Shown piece by piece: positions 26,601 to 41,600 of a stretch of 64,000 nt of DNA (positions are counted from its first letter, which is position 1; the number at the start of each line of letters is the position of its first letter). This stretch comes from Trochalopteron elliotii (Eukaryota > Chordata > Aves > Passeriformes > Leiothrichidae): assembly GCA_024734555.1 (NCBI GenBank), contig JANPWX010000359.1:178769-242768 (forward strand). Direction: 5' to 3'. The position numbers and the translations under genes are program-made. The notes under the pieces were generated by a model. The model made no database searches and was not told the origin of the DNA. It worked only from the letters and a program-made list of their open reading frames with translations.

Positions 26601-29600
26601 CTTCACTTTTTCTTTGCATTCAGGACCATTTCTGTTTGAGCTCTGTTTTTAGAGGCAGATAGAGCAGGAAAAAAAAATCTATCACAGAACACAGGAACAC
26701 TTTCCACTTTTTGTAGTGCCATTCCCATATTTTCACTTCATATTCCAGTTTAGAGACCTTAGCACTTCCTTTTCTTAGAAGTGAGTTGAGATCTTAAACT
26801 GCTCTCCACCCCTGAAGGTTTAGGTGCTGCTTGCAGCTTGGCTCTGAGAAAAAATTGGCCTTTTGTTCCAGTGTTACCAGTGTCTTCCTCATTTCACCCA
26901 TGCAGGTGCCTACAGCAAAAATATGACTCCAGTCTGCCTACTGCTAGTGTCATCATCTGTTTCCATGATGAAGCCTGGTCTACTCTGCTGAGAACTGTGC
27001 ACAGCATTATGGATACAGCCCCAAAGGCCTTCCTCAAGGATATCATCCTAGTTGACGATCTCAGCCAGCAAGGTAGCTCCCATTTCTCTGTGAGCTCTCT
27101 TTTCCAGAACTTCGGGGAAGAAACTGTCCTCCTCCAAGAGGTGTGTGAGGAGAGGAGAAGGCAAAGAGGACTCTCAGGAAGTGAGCTAAGCAAAGCCCAG
27201 AGCGGGCTACCAGGTTTCATTGTCCATCCCTAGAATTCAGCATAGCCTTTCAGCTTTGAAATATGTTTCTTTTTTTCCCCACATCATTTACAACAACTCT
27301 GAGCTTTCTTACTTTAAAATAAGATCAGAGTATGCAAATCTTAGGATTCCCACTGGACCAGATCTGCTGTCATAATTTCCAGACTTGGATTTTGGCTGAA
27401 GCACAGAGTGGAAAAGTCCACATTGCTAAAGTAATCCAAAGTGCTTGGGAAAGCCAAACACCTGTAGTATCTCACTCTCATCTGTGTATTTTATGAGATG
27501 ATGAGAGCATCCACTTTTTGCTGAAAACAGGAGAGGAGGCTATTAAGATTCCCACAGGAATAGCTTCATACCTTGTGAATCTCAGTTTCCATTAATCTCT
27601 ACCTCTCTTTGACATTATGCTGCTGTAGAAATATTTGAAACATGGCCTACTTGGCCATATAAAACAAATGCCCCTGAAACATTTTACCAGCAAGAAGTAG
27701 CATCTCCTACTACCTGTTTCTTTTCCATAACAGCTTGAATCAAAGCTAGAACATTTCAGTGACTGTTCTGTTTCTGACAGGGCCCCTGAAGTCAGCTCTG
27801 AGTGAGTACATCTCTAAGCTGGATGGTGTGAAGCTCATCCGGAGCAACAAGAGGCTTGGAGTTATCCGAGGTCGGATGCTGGGAGCTGCACGGGCTACCG
27901 GGGACGTGCTCATCTTCATGGATTCACACTGCGAGTGTCAGAAGGGCTGGCTGGAGCCCCTCCTGGCCAGGCTCTCCAGCAACCGGTAAATCCCTGGATA
28001 TGGTAATTTCTGCTGAAAGGGGCGTGTTTGGAAAGTATTGGGTAGTTTTTGTAATCCTCCCTTGGTTACCTTCTTGTTTCTAATCACATCCCTTTTATTT
28101 TCTACCTTATCACCATATGCATCACTCTGATATGTGGAAAACAGGATAGATCTCACAGGTGATAACCCTCACTTTACACCCCGTGTAAATTTCAAATTTG
28201 TATCCAGTTAGAGCTTTAAGAAGGCTTCCTGGTGGTCTGAATTAAAAAAGTTTCAGTCTCAACCTGTTTGTAAGTCGGAAAACATCCACCAGAGAAAACT
28301 ACTCCAAGACTCCATTATTTTTACTTTTTAGCTGTCTCAGTGATGAAGCCAGGAATAAAATGCTTTGTCCTCCTGAGGCAGTTTGGCTGTGTACCAATGT
28401 CACCTTTTGGCTGCCATTTCTCTTCCACAGAAAAAGCCCAGACTTCCTTGGCAGCCTAGACAGGACCAGCTAATCACAGGTACTTTCACTGACACCAAAG
28501 TAACACAGTAATGTAGAGATTCGTATTTCTGAGTATTTCATGTTTAGGGTGGTTCTTGGGTCTGCTCTCTAATGTACAGCTGAACTCATCTATGCAGCCC
28601 TTTGAAGAGATTAAAACCACTGCAAATGTTTCTAGGCTTTCATGTCAGTAAATCCTTTATTAAAGGGACTTTTCTGAAAGAAAAAAAATTGTACATTAAC
28701 TTGTCACTTGGGAAAAAAATAATTGTTAGAGGGGGTAAAAAAAAAATCTTTAAACCCTTTCTAGACTGTTAAATAGTCACGCTAAACACCTTCAAAGGCT
28801 GTTCCCATGCACTGGAAGAAGCTGCTTTTATGGCTTATTATGTTTGGTTATAAGAGAATTAATGTGAGCTTTTAGAAATTATTACATCATTTGAATGAAA
28901 ACATTAAGAATACTGAAAGCAAGAGTAAAGCTGCGCTAGAATGTCAGGAATATTCTTTTCAAAAAGGTCCTCCTTGGAAAAGCAGATTATTTTTTGTTTG
29001 CTGACTAATTAGATTGTTTACTGTGAATATACTTCATGATTCTTCTGCCTTGAACTATAGTCAATTTTTGATGTTCAAGCAAAACTACTGGGCGTATCAA
29101 TTGGCCAGTCCTTATACAAGGATGTTGAAACTGCTAAAATTAAAAGAGTTACAAAAAGTCTCAGAGGAGAGCTACAGTGAAGGGAGAATTACAACAGCAA
29201 GAGAAAAGTTAGGACCCCACATCCCCACCATGTCAAAAATTCACTGTCAAAAATTATCCCTCCTGAGGGAATGCAAAGCCTCCAAGTCTGCCACTGTTCA
29301 GAGATTCTGTAGGACTGTCACCACGGGGTGAGAAAGGAATTCTCTTCCCTTATAGGGCCCATATGCTCATTCATTCCTCCAGGAGAGCAGAATTTAACAG
29401 CGAATTAACTAATATCTAATTGGATTAAAGAAGCAAAGGTGGGAAACTGACTGGATAATAGTATGAGCTAAGCCATCCCTTTTTGCGTGCTGTATCAGTC
29501 ACTGTGTCTGACTCTGGAAGCTTTGTCACTGCTAGTGAGGAGAACCTGTGACATCCTCCATTGAGGAGGCAAGATAAGGTCTAAGGCACTTGGCAGTCAC

Positions 29601-32600
29601 CTTCCCTAACTGTCCCTCTTTCTCCAGCTGAAGTACGGTGACAATAGCACTGACCTGATAAGGAAGTTAATTAATGACTTTTCATAAATAGCTTGTAATA
29701 CTTGCATAGAGATCACCATGGAAATGTAAAGCATTAGCATAGCCAACTTGGCTTCATTTAGCACTTGAGGAGCTGTTAAATTGAATCATGTGCACTCCCT
29801 GAGACTACCTGAGTGAGGAAAGCACAGGAAGTTGAGAGTGACTGGTAAAATAGCCATCTTTCCTCTTCTTAATGTACCAATCAAAGTGTAACTCATGCAC
29901 TTTTGCTGGAGGGATAGGATGGGAAAACAGTCACCTGGAGTGAGTGAGTTGTTTGCTGGCAAGGACCAGTGCAGCCTTTCAAAGCTCAAACCTTTGCAGG
30001 AGCTTAAGGGAGCTGTAGAGTGGCTTTAACTTTGAAAATGGTGATTAAGGTCTATTTTCTAGATTCCTGATCAAAGTGTGTCACTGTTATTGTGGTCTGT
30101 CTTATAGTGATCCTGAGAGATCCTTGCCCAGACTGGGATCTCACTGTGAATTGAACATATTCAAAGGAGAGATATTCCCAGTTCTTAGTAGACTGTAGGA
30201 TAAATATAAGAAAAATTATCCCAGTTTTATAGGTATAGAAATATTTATACAGAAGTACTTGGCAGATATTTGACTTGTTCTAGGTAATGGCATTTCATCT
30301 CACTACATGATAGCTTTATTCACTCACCCAATCTAATTTATTTTTCTGAAAAAAGTATTAAGTCATGCTAAAATCATTGGATATACACTTTTGAGCACCT
30401 TGATTGGGACTAGTTCTGTGAACCATGCCTAATAAATTGACTGGGAAGCTGTGCATCAGCTTAGTATATTGCCTAGAGAATGGTTCAGTGCTTTCTAAAG
30501 CATTCCTTGACATTTTGATTATTTATGGATGAATACCATAGGTACCTGGACAATATTAGAAAACTACATGAGATGTCCCACAGATCATTTCATTTGACAA
30601 CTGTTTGTGTTCCAGGCTAATTCCAGGTGAGTAGCATGGTGCATAACAATGCAGCTGTGCCATTATAATAGTCATCTTTGGAAGGATTTGCCTTTTCCAG
30701 GAGACTGCAGAGCTGCTATTTTGTATTCCATCCAAAGGCAGGGAAAGGCAGAGGAGGCATATAATGAACTGTGCCATGAAGCCTTAAAAATGGTGTTCCT
30801 TTGGTCTAAACACAGTGGCCACCACGCTGAAGCAGGATGATTTAAAAAAAAATCCAAAATGTATTTCCTTAAAATGCTTCATGAAAGCAAAATGAACCTT
30901 GATTATATCCTTGACAAGAAATTCCATCTCTGAAAGAGGCCTAGGCACCATAACTATGGTTACTATGAACAGAGGGGTGGTTTGCAAAGGGGTATCAGGC
31001 CCTCAGACCTTTCCCCTGCTCCTCATTGCAAGGGCTGTTTCTCTCTGTGCTGGAGCACTGCCTATACCACAGCTCAAATATTAGATTAGGAAGCAGAAGC
31101 CTGTTATATTATTTTAAAAAGCTTATCTGGTTTCTAAAATTCAAAGTGCCTCTACTTAGCACTGTGATTCTAGGTCACTAATCTTTAATGAAAATGCTGA
31201 TAAACAGAATAAGAAATTAGCATAGCAGTGGAAAGGTGTTTCATCATCTGTGTGCTCCCATCAGGAACAAATGGAAGCCTCTGCTTGTAGATGCAGGAAT
31301 AGAAAGAGCTCTGATGTCCAGAAATTTTCTGTGTGGTTTTGATTTTATGGTTATACAGAAGAGAGAAGGGAAATATTTTGCAGTAAAGATGAACATCTTC
31401 TTCATCTGTTTTATTCTGATTCCCCACTTTTCAGTGGCCCATATCCCAGCTTTTTGAGCTACCAAATACATAAGCCATCTGTTTTCTACCTTCTCACAGA
31501 CTTGGGGAAGCATGATGTTATCCATTCAGAGCCCACACCACCCCAGCATCTGAGTATGCAATTCCATGCTGCTCTCCCTGTTTTGAAAGCCTTCCATACA
31601 CTTCACATGTAACAGCCTGCTTCCTGGGATTTCTGTGTTTGCTCCTTCCTTTTATATCCCCCATTTGTCAATAACACTCATTTCAAATTCAGTATATGTT
31701 CTGCATTTACATGGTAGGTTATGGGAAGATAAGCTATCTCTTTACAATCTTTCACAGTTGATCAGGATCAGAAGGTGACCTATTTTAAAGAAGCTGAGGT
31801 AAAGAAAATAAAGATGAGAGTCTAAAGCCAAAGGCAAATATTACTGCTAAACACAGGAGCAATAAAGATTTAGGTATAATTCATGGCTCAGTGCCTTGAC
31901 TGTCCAGTGTAAAAAGGTGTTGGTTACCTCTACAGATTTTGTTACTCTACATAGAATTTTAATATTTTAGCAAAAAAGGCAGGTTCAAAAATTATTGGTT
32001 TTTTTAATAAAGCATTCCCAAAGCATCCCCTTAGTGCTCTGCTTTGCAGAGATTTGCTTAGTGCTTAGCATGTGAATAGTCCATCCATTTGAGTAGACTG
32101 TTCCTGAGCCCTAAGTTAGTCTGGAGTTGGTCTGTAAGGCAGTATTTAAGTAATCCTTTGTAACTTAGCTTTGCCGTTCCTTATCACTGGATTTTATCTT
32201 CTTACTAACCCTACCTAATTTCATGTGGTTTGTATTTCTAAGACTTCAGTTAGTCAGCAAGGTGCTCCCAGTGGAAATGCTGCATTTTGTGGAACCAGCT
32301 TGGGTCCTCAGTTACTCTGTGAAGTTTTGACTGTGTGCAGCAACAGAGAACCAGGACTGCCTGGATTTTTTTAGCTATCTGATTTTCACAAGCTGTGACA
32401 CACCCTGAAATAGGTTGAGGAATATACATAATTTTTATGTTTGGTTTTTTGGGGTTTTTTTTCCTCCTTATTTAAAGGAGGATTTAAAAAGATTAAAATC
32501 TATTCCCTAGCCAGAAAAAGAAAGTATAAATCAATACAAAAGCACTTTCAAAAAAAGCTTATCCAAAACTTCAAAACAGATACATTAATTAAATGTTCCT

Positions 32601-35600
32601 CTCCCCATGTTACTTAGTTTAAAATCAGAAAAGAACATAATGTCCATGCTGACTGTAAAGGGTCATGGGAAGACATTTTATTTGCAATTGTGTTTGGTAA
32701 AGAAATCCCAAACCAGGAAGTTGTTCTTGTTTGGGTTGCTCTTTTTCATGGAATTGTGACCTTTTGTAATTTGTGTGAGTTCCAAGCATTTGAAATATTC
32801 ACAGATTAGTCAAACAGTTCAAAGCCTTGCTGCTAGTTGTATTTGAATTTCCTGTTTTTCCCTTTCCTCAGATTCCACAGAATAAAATTAGCAGTAGTTT
32901 GTGTTTCATTTCAAAGTGCTGAGAAGCTGCTGTCTGCCAATTACACAGTTAAAAACAAGAATAGCTAAGAACATCTTCCAATTACCATCTACTGCAAATT
33001 TGCATTTTGAACTAATTTAGAACACAAATATCAAACCATAAGTGAATATGCAGAAAACAGCTTTTTTTTTCATCATACCAACCAAAAAAAGGGTAAAGCA
33101 TTGCTTGATTAGGATTAAAATTGAATATTGACCAATTTTCACACAAGATAAAGTTACGAGATTCCTCTATTTCAGATCAGAAAGACACTCCCAATGTTTA
33201 GTTTTAAGGAGGTGTGATTGTGTTGGTTTCAGCAGAGCTACATCATGACTATATTACACTTAGAGTAGGTGATGGTCTAGAATTACTCTTACAAACATAC
33301 TCTTGAAAATTGTTAATCTTGGTATTCTGAAAAAGCTACACAAGTAGTAGCTCTGAAACACAGTTATCAGTTTTTACTGTATAATTGTGTGGGAAAGGAG
33401 ATCAGATTTTATTTTATTCTGGTTTATGGTTGAATTTAGCCAGGATAGAATGTGACCTATTCCTGCAAGTTGTTTTCAGCTTAAGCACTGTAATTTTCCA
33501 TGTCACAATTTTCAGATAGTTTGGATAATTGCTTGGTCTGCAAACTATCAGAATCCATTATGACCTTAATGGTATATTTCTTGAATTGGAATCTTGAAGA
33601 ATCAATGCCCAATAACTAAAACTACTACTGTGTGCTTACTCTTGTGAGCAATTGCACTGATGCCAGAAGCACCATTGGAGTTTGGAGCTTTATAGTGGCA
33701 ACAAATTTAAGGTGGATTCCAAAAAAAGGACAGGTTTTAAATAGTTGCAGTGATATGAAAATGTAGGATAGTCTGAAATGTTTGGCTCATCTGATCCAGG
33801 ATACATCTGAGTGTGTCTGTATTTGCATTTTCTCTGTCTGAACTATCCAGGATCAGTTCATGTGGTCTAGTCTGCATGGTCAAGGTCTTTTGAGTGGTTT
33901 AGTCTACATTGCCTCTGGCTTCTACTCAAATACACCCTCCTGCTATTTCCCTCTTGAATCTGAAGTCGTAAAATAAACTACCCTGGGGTCATTAGTTCCT
34001 CAGTCCTGTCTGAATGAGGATGGATAAACCAGTAGTGATAGAGAGTGTGGGTTTCAGCAAGCAGCAGCAAACTGAGATGGGAACTATGCAGCTGCATCTA
34101 TGCTCCCAGCCAGGCAGTTTTCACAGATACCCGTACACTGGAGAACGCAGCAGGCTGTAGAAATCACTGTTACAGGGACTTTTTATTTTTGACATTTAGT
34201 AATTTAAAATCCATTTAACTTGTCAGATGGATTTCCCCCAGCACATGAAAGAAAAGAAATGCCTGTTTGTGTGAGTCCAGTGGGACACTACCTTTAGTAA
34301 CTCTTAGAAGCAGGTAGTTTCTTTTGCATGCTGTAAGTGAGTAAAGCTTTCAGTAGAAAAGGTCCTGCTGGCTTGAGCACTGGGTGGCTTCTCCTGTCAT
34401 GGATACAAAACTGTATCACAGGGACATCATTAGGAGAATCAGGGAAGGATGTCAGCTTTATTATTTTTAGTATTACTTCTTTCCATTTCTTCTTGAGTCC
34501 TGCAGAAGGATGACAGGATAATGTATATGCCTGCAAATGCTGCATGTGACCATAAAGTTTTCTCACCTATTTATAAACCAGACGCTTGTTTCTGAGAGTG
34601 CCTATTGTTGCATATTATAAAGGATGGTTTTACAGCCAAGTAGAGAAATAAAATCACTTTTCTATTTTAAATCTTCCTGGTTTAAGCTCATCATAGGACA
34701 GTCTGCTCTTACTAGGAAACAAAACTCAGTCATTTTAAAGCAATCCTCTGCATGGTTCGTCTTTGTACTATCAACTGGCAAGCAATATTCTGTTTCTCTG
34801 TGGGCTTCTAAAATCCTCTACAGGAAATGTCAACTGTGAAAAAACAAATTTGGAAGTTTTCCCCCACTGTGATACTGAAAAAACATTATTCTAGTGATTG
34901 TAGAGGCAGAGAAGATATGTCAAGATTACAATAACATTACCCAGAGCTACCATCTTCCTTAGCTCTGGCCTCTTTGGTTCCTTAGCTCCTTAGCTTCCTT
35001 AGGTTCTGGCCTCTGCCATGGAAAAATGCAAAAGTCTCCCTGCACTGGAGACTTCTGAGATGTCCTTTCTTCACTGACACTATTATGTTTCAAGCAAATT
35101 TCTGTCCTTGAGATTTCCGGCCAACATATACATCTTAAAAGAGGAGATAAAAATGTCTGCATTTTGCCCCCAAATTGACCATTTCATTTATCTCTCTCTC
35201 TGTCTTAACAGGAAGTTTTTTCCTTGGGAATAATTTCCTACATGGATATTCCTGCTCTAGAACAATAATATTTTTCCAGTGTACTTTAATCCCTCTTAAA
35301 CATTACTGATTTTTCTCCAAAGGAGCTTCTGTCTATAGACAAGCCTTTGCACTGAGACCAGAGTCTATCCTTTTAGCATAAGTGAGAAGAAATGGATAAT
35401 GTTACTCTTTGACACTTTCTCCCTGCAGTCCCTAATACCATTTCATTCATATTCTGAAAATTTCCAAATTGGATATATCATTGACCTGAAAACAAGGAAC
35501 ACTGAACAGTGTTCTGAACTAGCAATTAATTCCAAGATGATGTGCAAGTACACTGTGAAATACTGTGACTTCCTTGCCATAGGGAAATGTCTAGTACCTC

Positions 35601-38600
35601 TTCTCAGACTAATGCAAATTTAACTTAAGTTAGAAGTTAATTCAAGGATTGCCATTTACAGTGTAATGGCTCTGTTCTTTATCTTAAAAGTAGATTCCAC
35701 ACTGTGACAGTGCGTTTGCAAGAGCATTCTAAGATTGTGATATAATACAAACAGGCACTGGCTTATGAACTCAGTAACAATTTTTTTTTTCAAAACAACC
35801 AGCAGAGCAAACTAAGGATAAGTGCACTCTTTTATTGGCCTGATGTAACAAACTCATGAAGTGTGTGCAACATATACAGGAAAATCAAAGGATGGTAAAG
35901 TGTGAAAGGCCAAAATCGTCTTCCGCTATAAACTTTGCATCCATGCAGAGCCTGTAGCATCAGAGGTTGGGGCCTCTGTGTGAAATAGCTTAATAAGAAT
36001 TCTGATGGTTAACTCATAACAAAATCCTGGATAGCGTTAAATGACAATGCAAGGTACAGGGTATCAATAAATTATTGATCTTTAGATTCCTCACTGCATG
36101 TTCAGTATTGCCATGCACTGAGCACCTGAGTTTCTGTCAGCAGGGAAACTAAGGGCATTCAGCACTTAAAGGAGTGCTTGTGCTTGATATTGTCAAAGAA
36201 GAGAACTAATGTTTACTAACAGAGTAATGAACTTAATTTATGCTTTGGTTTTGGAAATAAATGGTGTTGTCTTTTTCAGGAACAGTGTCGTCTCCCCTGT
36301 CATAGATGTCATAGACTGGAAGACCTTCCAGTACTATCACTCTGTGGGCCTGCATCGAGGTGTTTTTGATTGGAAATTAGATTTTCATTGGGAACCAGTG
36401 CCAGAGCATGAAGAGAAGGTACGACAGTCTCCCATCAGCCCTATCAGGTAACAGTCCATCAGACAATGTGCCTTGCTCAGCTCAGCAGCAAAACTGTACA
36501 GTTTGGGTCATCTTGGGTCATCTTCCAGCTAACAAGAGAAAGATGTGGTTACTTGCACATGCTCAGTTAATAATTCTGAAGGGATAGGTTTTTTGTTTGT
36601 GCTGTTTGTTTTGGCCTTTAGTAATCATTCTAACTAGATTGCAGTCACACTTTCAATGTGACGAATACTTTCCCCACATCGACACAACTAGAGTACAGCC
36701 TGACTAGACAAGGTGTGGAGGTTTGTAGGGAAAGCGAAAGACAGGTCATACAGACTTGAAAGAGATGTCTTAATCATGATCTGTTTGTCTCTTATTTGGA
36801 ATGTACATGTATGCAATGTTCCCCAGTGTTCTGAGTCTTATTTTATAATTCAGCTCTTAGCTCCCTTCCCCACGCAAATCCTAGAATTACACTCCAGTTG
36901 TTTTTTATTTTGGTTAGATAATCATTCAAGCTTGTATGGAGCAGTATTGAATCATTTTGTAATACTCTCTCTATGGAAATGGCAGAATTTTCACCCTCTG
37001 TGTAATTCCTTATCCATAACTCAAGGTGTTCACTTCCAAACTGTTTTCTACACAGGAGTCCTGCAGTAGCTGGTGCAGTGGTGGCCATGGATCGACATTA
37101 CTTCCAAAATACTGGAGCTTATGATTCTGACATGACCATGTGGGGAGCAGAAAACCTGGAATTATCTATTAGGGTAAAGACCTTAATTAAAACATCAAGC
37201 TGTGGTAACTATTGCAATTTTAAGGAGCCTGAGTGAAAAACCAAGAAGATATTTGTAAATACAGTGCAGAACATGTCGGGTTATGGAGACGACAACCTTC
37301 CCTGCAGAAATCTATCCCCGCACTCCACAGCCTGTCAGGACTATACAAGAACATGCAGCTGTTGTGAGTTAGGAGCATTATGTCAGGAGAAGGAAGTTTT
37401 GCTGGCTCTCACTATCTGCCTGAGGCCTGAGTCACTGCTTTTGGCACCCTCTGAAAGCTGCCTCTTCTATTCTGGCATGTTAACATGCACCAAAGGGAGA
37501 GTAGCTTTATTTGTTTGCCAGCCTGTAGTTTTATTAGCAAATTGTTTATATTAAATCCTTTGCATTGATTTTTGCTAAATAAAAAGAGTAACTGATATTG
37601 AAAACCAATGAAAATTGCAGGACATATTGTTTTTATTGTCCTAGACAAGGGAAGGTGTGCACCCAGATGTCTCCACTACTCTGCACTGTTTGTGCACAGA
37701 AAAACATAAAAGCATATAAATAGCCATACTGGGTCAAATCAGAGATCTGAAAGCCCAGTCTCTTCTCTCTGTGTGGGGAGCAATGTATGAAGAAGCATAT
37801 AATAATGCTTCTGCTGTTTCCAGGATTTCCTGAAGCAGAGTCTAGACTAAAGGAGCTTCTCCATTTCAGATAAAAGTAATCTAAATAAGGCAATCTCTTT
37901 TTTGTGCTTTCACCTGTGTTTCAGACCTGGCTCTGTGGTGGCTCTGTAGAAATCATCCCATGCTCCCGAGTTGGGCACGTCTATCGAAGTCACTTCCCAC
38001 GTGCTTTCTCCTATGAAGAGGCCATTGTGAGGAACAAAATCCGAATAGCGGAGACCTGGCTGGGCTCGTTTAAAGAGAACTTCTACAAGCATGACACAGT
38101 GGCTTTCTTAATCAGCAAGGTAAAGGCATCTGTAGAGGTTTGTTTCTGAGGTTTGTGTTAGGATAGGTAAAGGGAGAGGAATAGGAATGGGGGTGTCTGT
38201 ATGCAGTCAGATGCAGGGGGAATATTTTTATTAAACCTTTCAGTGAAAGAGCTGTCAGATCAGGAAGGAGAGAGAGAAACTTGTTCCTAAGTTCAGCCTT
38301 GTGCTGTAGTTATCAAACCTTGTGGAGGATAACCTCTTCTCCAAATGACTCCCCAACAAACTGTGGTTTGTTTTTTCACTGATAATACATGGAGGGTTGT
38401 GATGCATCTAAAGTGGAAGCCTACAGCACTGTGTGCTCAAAGGACCATCCTAGAGGGTTCACTCTTGGTTACTGAAGGTCTTCCTCATATGGTTCCTAAG
38501 GATATTCAGTATTATTCACAAGCAAGTGGCAAATTATAGTGTCTGTCCTGGAAGGGAACATCTGAGTGGTCTAGTGACAAAAAGGGGGTGTTTTTTCCCT

Positions 38601-41600
38601 GAACTGACATATCCAGAACTGAGAAAAGTCAGATCTCAACACATCAGTATTTACAAGTTACATTTTCTTAGAAGCATGGTCCAGACATCTGACTAGACAT
38701 TCCTCCAGAAATTTGGATTCCCAGCAGCCTGTAAGCTAAGACAGGCTTGCAGGCAGGTGTGCGGTGTAGCCCTGGCATGCAGCTACACTTGAACCATTTG
38801 CAGGTTACACACAATCCAGTAACTACAGAATGGCCACACCTGTTTTTAAGTACAGTCTCCATGGCAGATCAGGGGTGGTCAAGGAACTGTATATCCCTTG
38901 TATTACAAACAAGTGGATGTTTGCTTATTGGGAGTCTTGCAGCTGTGGAGAATGTTGTTGGTGTAGTTAATGTTTTTAATAATGTTGATGTTGCTGCAGT
39001 TCTCAGGAATTCTCTGGCTCCGGTACCTTTTCCTGCAGTCATGTTCTTTCTACAAGGCAGTGGACAAACTTGTGAGCAGTTTTGAATGAAAATGTATAAT
39101 TTATCTTCCTGTTCGTTTAACAATGCAATGCTTTTAAGAAGAAAAAGATTCACTGAAAGCATTTAGGCAGAGCATGGGTAGGTGCTGTGCAGTTTCCCAT
39201 TCATTTTTGCTCCTGTGTTTCATAGAATCATAGAATCACTGTACAGAGAATGGTTTGTGTTGGAAGGACCTTAAAGATCATCTCATTTCAACTCCCCTGC
39301 CCTGTGCAAGGATGCCATTCACTAGATCAGGTTCCTCAGGGCCCCATCCAGCCCGGCCTTGAGCACTTCCAGGGATGAGGCACCTACAGCTTCTCTGGGC
39401 AACCAGTTCCGGTGCCTCACCACCCTCTGAGTAAAGAATTTCTTCCCAATAACTAATCTAGACCTGCTCTCTTTCAGTTTAAAACTACTGCTCCTTTTTG
39501 TAAGTCCCATTTAGGTACTGGGAGGCTGCTCTAAATTCTCCCTGAAACCTTCACTTCTATTCAGTTTCATCAAGTGATCCCCAGCTTGTTCTTCCCTTAC
39601 AAGGGGAGGGACTTCACTCTCCTTCCCCACTCACTCAGAGGATCAGGATCTTGAGAGAATGGAGAGCCTGACTGCCAGCAAAGACTGAGGAATACAACTT
39701 AGCTTCTCCATATGAGTCACCACCAGTTCACTCTTGGTTAACAGCGGGGAGGGGGGTTACACCCTCCTTGTTCTTTCTTTTCTGACCTATGCATTTATAG
39801 AATCCCTTCTTGTGATTCTTTGTGTCCCTTGCCAAGTCCTGTTCCAGCTTTGCCTTGGCTTTGCTGACCCCAGCCCACCAATCCTGATGGCTTTAATGAG
39901 CTCATCTGCACTGGTGAGCATCACTGGCCTGCATGCCTCAGTCATTCAGGGCTAGCCATCACCAAGAAAGCCAGATCCAGCAGGAGCTGCATTATAGTGG
40001 GGAGAGGAACACGACTGTATATCGGTGTGACTCCACTCTTGTCACCTAGTCCAACCTCCTTATACTCTACCAGTGGATCTGCCTCTCCAGTCAGCCAACT
40101 AATTGTAGAGCCTGGAATGATTGTGTTTCCTTTTTTACTCTTATTTTCACATCTTTTTAAAAGATCTTCCCTCCTTGTCTGTGCTGCAGGTTTGAACTCC
40201 ACTGGCCAGGAGCTTTGTGAGTCAATTGACTCACGAAGGGTTATAGCCAATAGACCAAGCCTTTTAAAATGGGCAGTGAGGTCTTTAAATCATTTAATAA
40301 TTTCCTGAAGGCTTTTCTTGTCAGCTCAGAAGCAATTTTCTCTACTAAAAACTACAGTCACCAATGATACAGCTTGCTAGCTGTAAGCAGCATGACCTTT
40401 TGCCTGAGTTTATTCTAGCCAGAATACTTTCACTACTTCTGAGTATGATGCTCCCTCAAATGATCAATTTTATGATCTCTGTGTGCAGCATACCATAACA
40501 TAAATGCCCCTTTTTGTGTGTTCCTTTCTTTCACGGCCGATGTTTTCAGCGTGTCAGTGCAGCGGGATGTTATTCAAAAGGCACAAGCAAGCAAGGACAT
40601 TGTTGCCACTCAGCTGCAAAGAGCCCTGAGGGGATTTATTGCACTGAGAGGGTGAGCAGAGCCACCTATGGGCCACTATAGAATTCTCCGTGAGTCTTCA
40701 CCACCACCATTGCTCACTGCGAAAAACAACCAGTGACCCCCATTTAGGTGGCTTTAAACCCTTCTTGGTTTATGGTCTGAATTACATCTTGCACAGGATG
40801 CCCATGGTGTGAGCATTAAACAGATGAATTAGGCTCTTCCCAGCTCTCTACTACTTCAGCCACCAGCTCTTTTGCTCCTTTTCTTGTGTGGTTTGCATAT
40901 TTAATTTACAAGCACAGTTTCCTTTCAGATTGGTATATGGAGACAATGACTTCCTTTACATTATTTACACCATTTATTCAGCATCAAATGCAGACTGTAA
41001 CCAGTATGATAAAATGAGATTTACTGCCATTGCCTTCCTCAGCCAAAGTAGAGTCTCATGAGAAACATCTCTTTTTAGGGGAAGCATTTTACTTCTCTCT
41101 TTCCCTTTTCCAGGAAAACCCCTAGAGGACAGGTTTGTGTGGTGCAGAATTGCTACACTTCATTGTTATACTTATTGAATCTAAGACTGACACTGAAGTA
41201 TGAGGTTCTCTTTAACATACTGCAACAGTTAAGCTTTGCCTGTGGAGTTTCCAAGGGCTGGCAAACAGTGCCACATGGAATGATTGATCCCTGCCTTTAG
41301 AGACCAACACCTCACCTTTTATCTCCAAGGCCCTTCAGTTGTCAGTGTTTTCCATGCTGCAAGGTCCTTTTCTTTCTTTCTTATGGGTACAAAGAAATAG
41401 TTGGTCTGGGAACAAGTTCTTTACAGGCAATTCTCTGCGTACTTTGCCAATTCTAATTTTTGACAAAGAAATCCAGACCACTTTCCTGGAATCCAATCCC
41501 AAACTGCATTTTTAAAAGTAGAAACATGAAGGGGGGAGATCTACTGCAGGCAAGAAAGAGGAGAGAGACTTTTAAGGGTTGTTAGATGCTTTCAATATTT

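Larger units (their letters stand above)
20617..26905 (+). other. GALNT15: GALNT15 intron 1 (6.3 kb)
   Basis: Bounded by GTAAGT and a TGCAG acceptor, phase 2. It contains the rest of the CpG island, the N gap, a tetranucleotide repeat, a CR1 split by a solo LTR, a second CR1 3' end, and an LTR fragment with internal repeats. The stretch 23,210-25,700 shows no element I recognise. Confidence 0.9.

Noticed and set aside
26906..27233. Exon 2 frame read on to 27,233
   Set aside because: The GT-AG donor at 27,073 and the in-frame join to exon 3 show that the tail is intronic.
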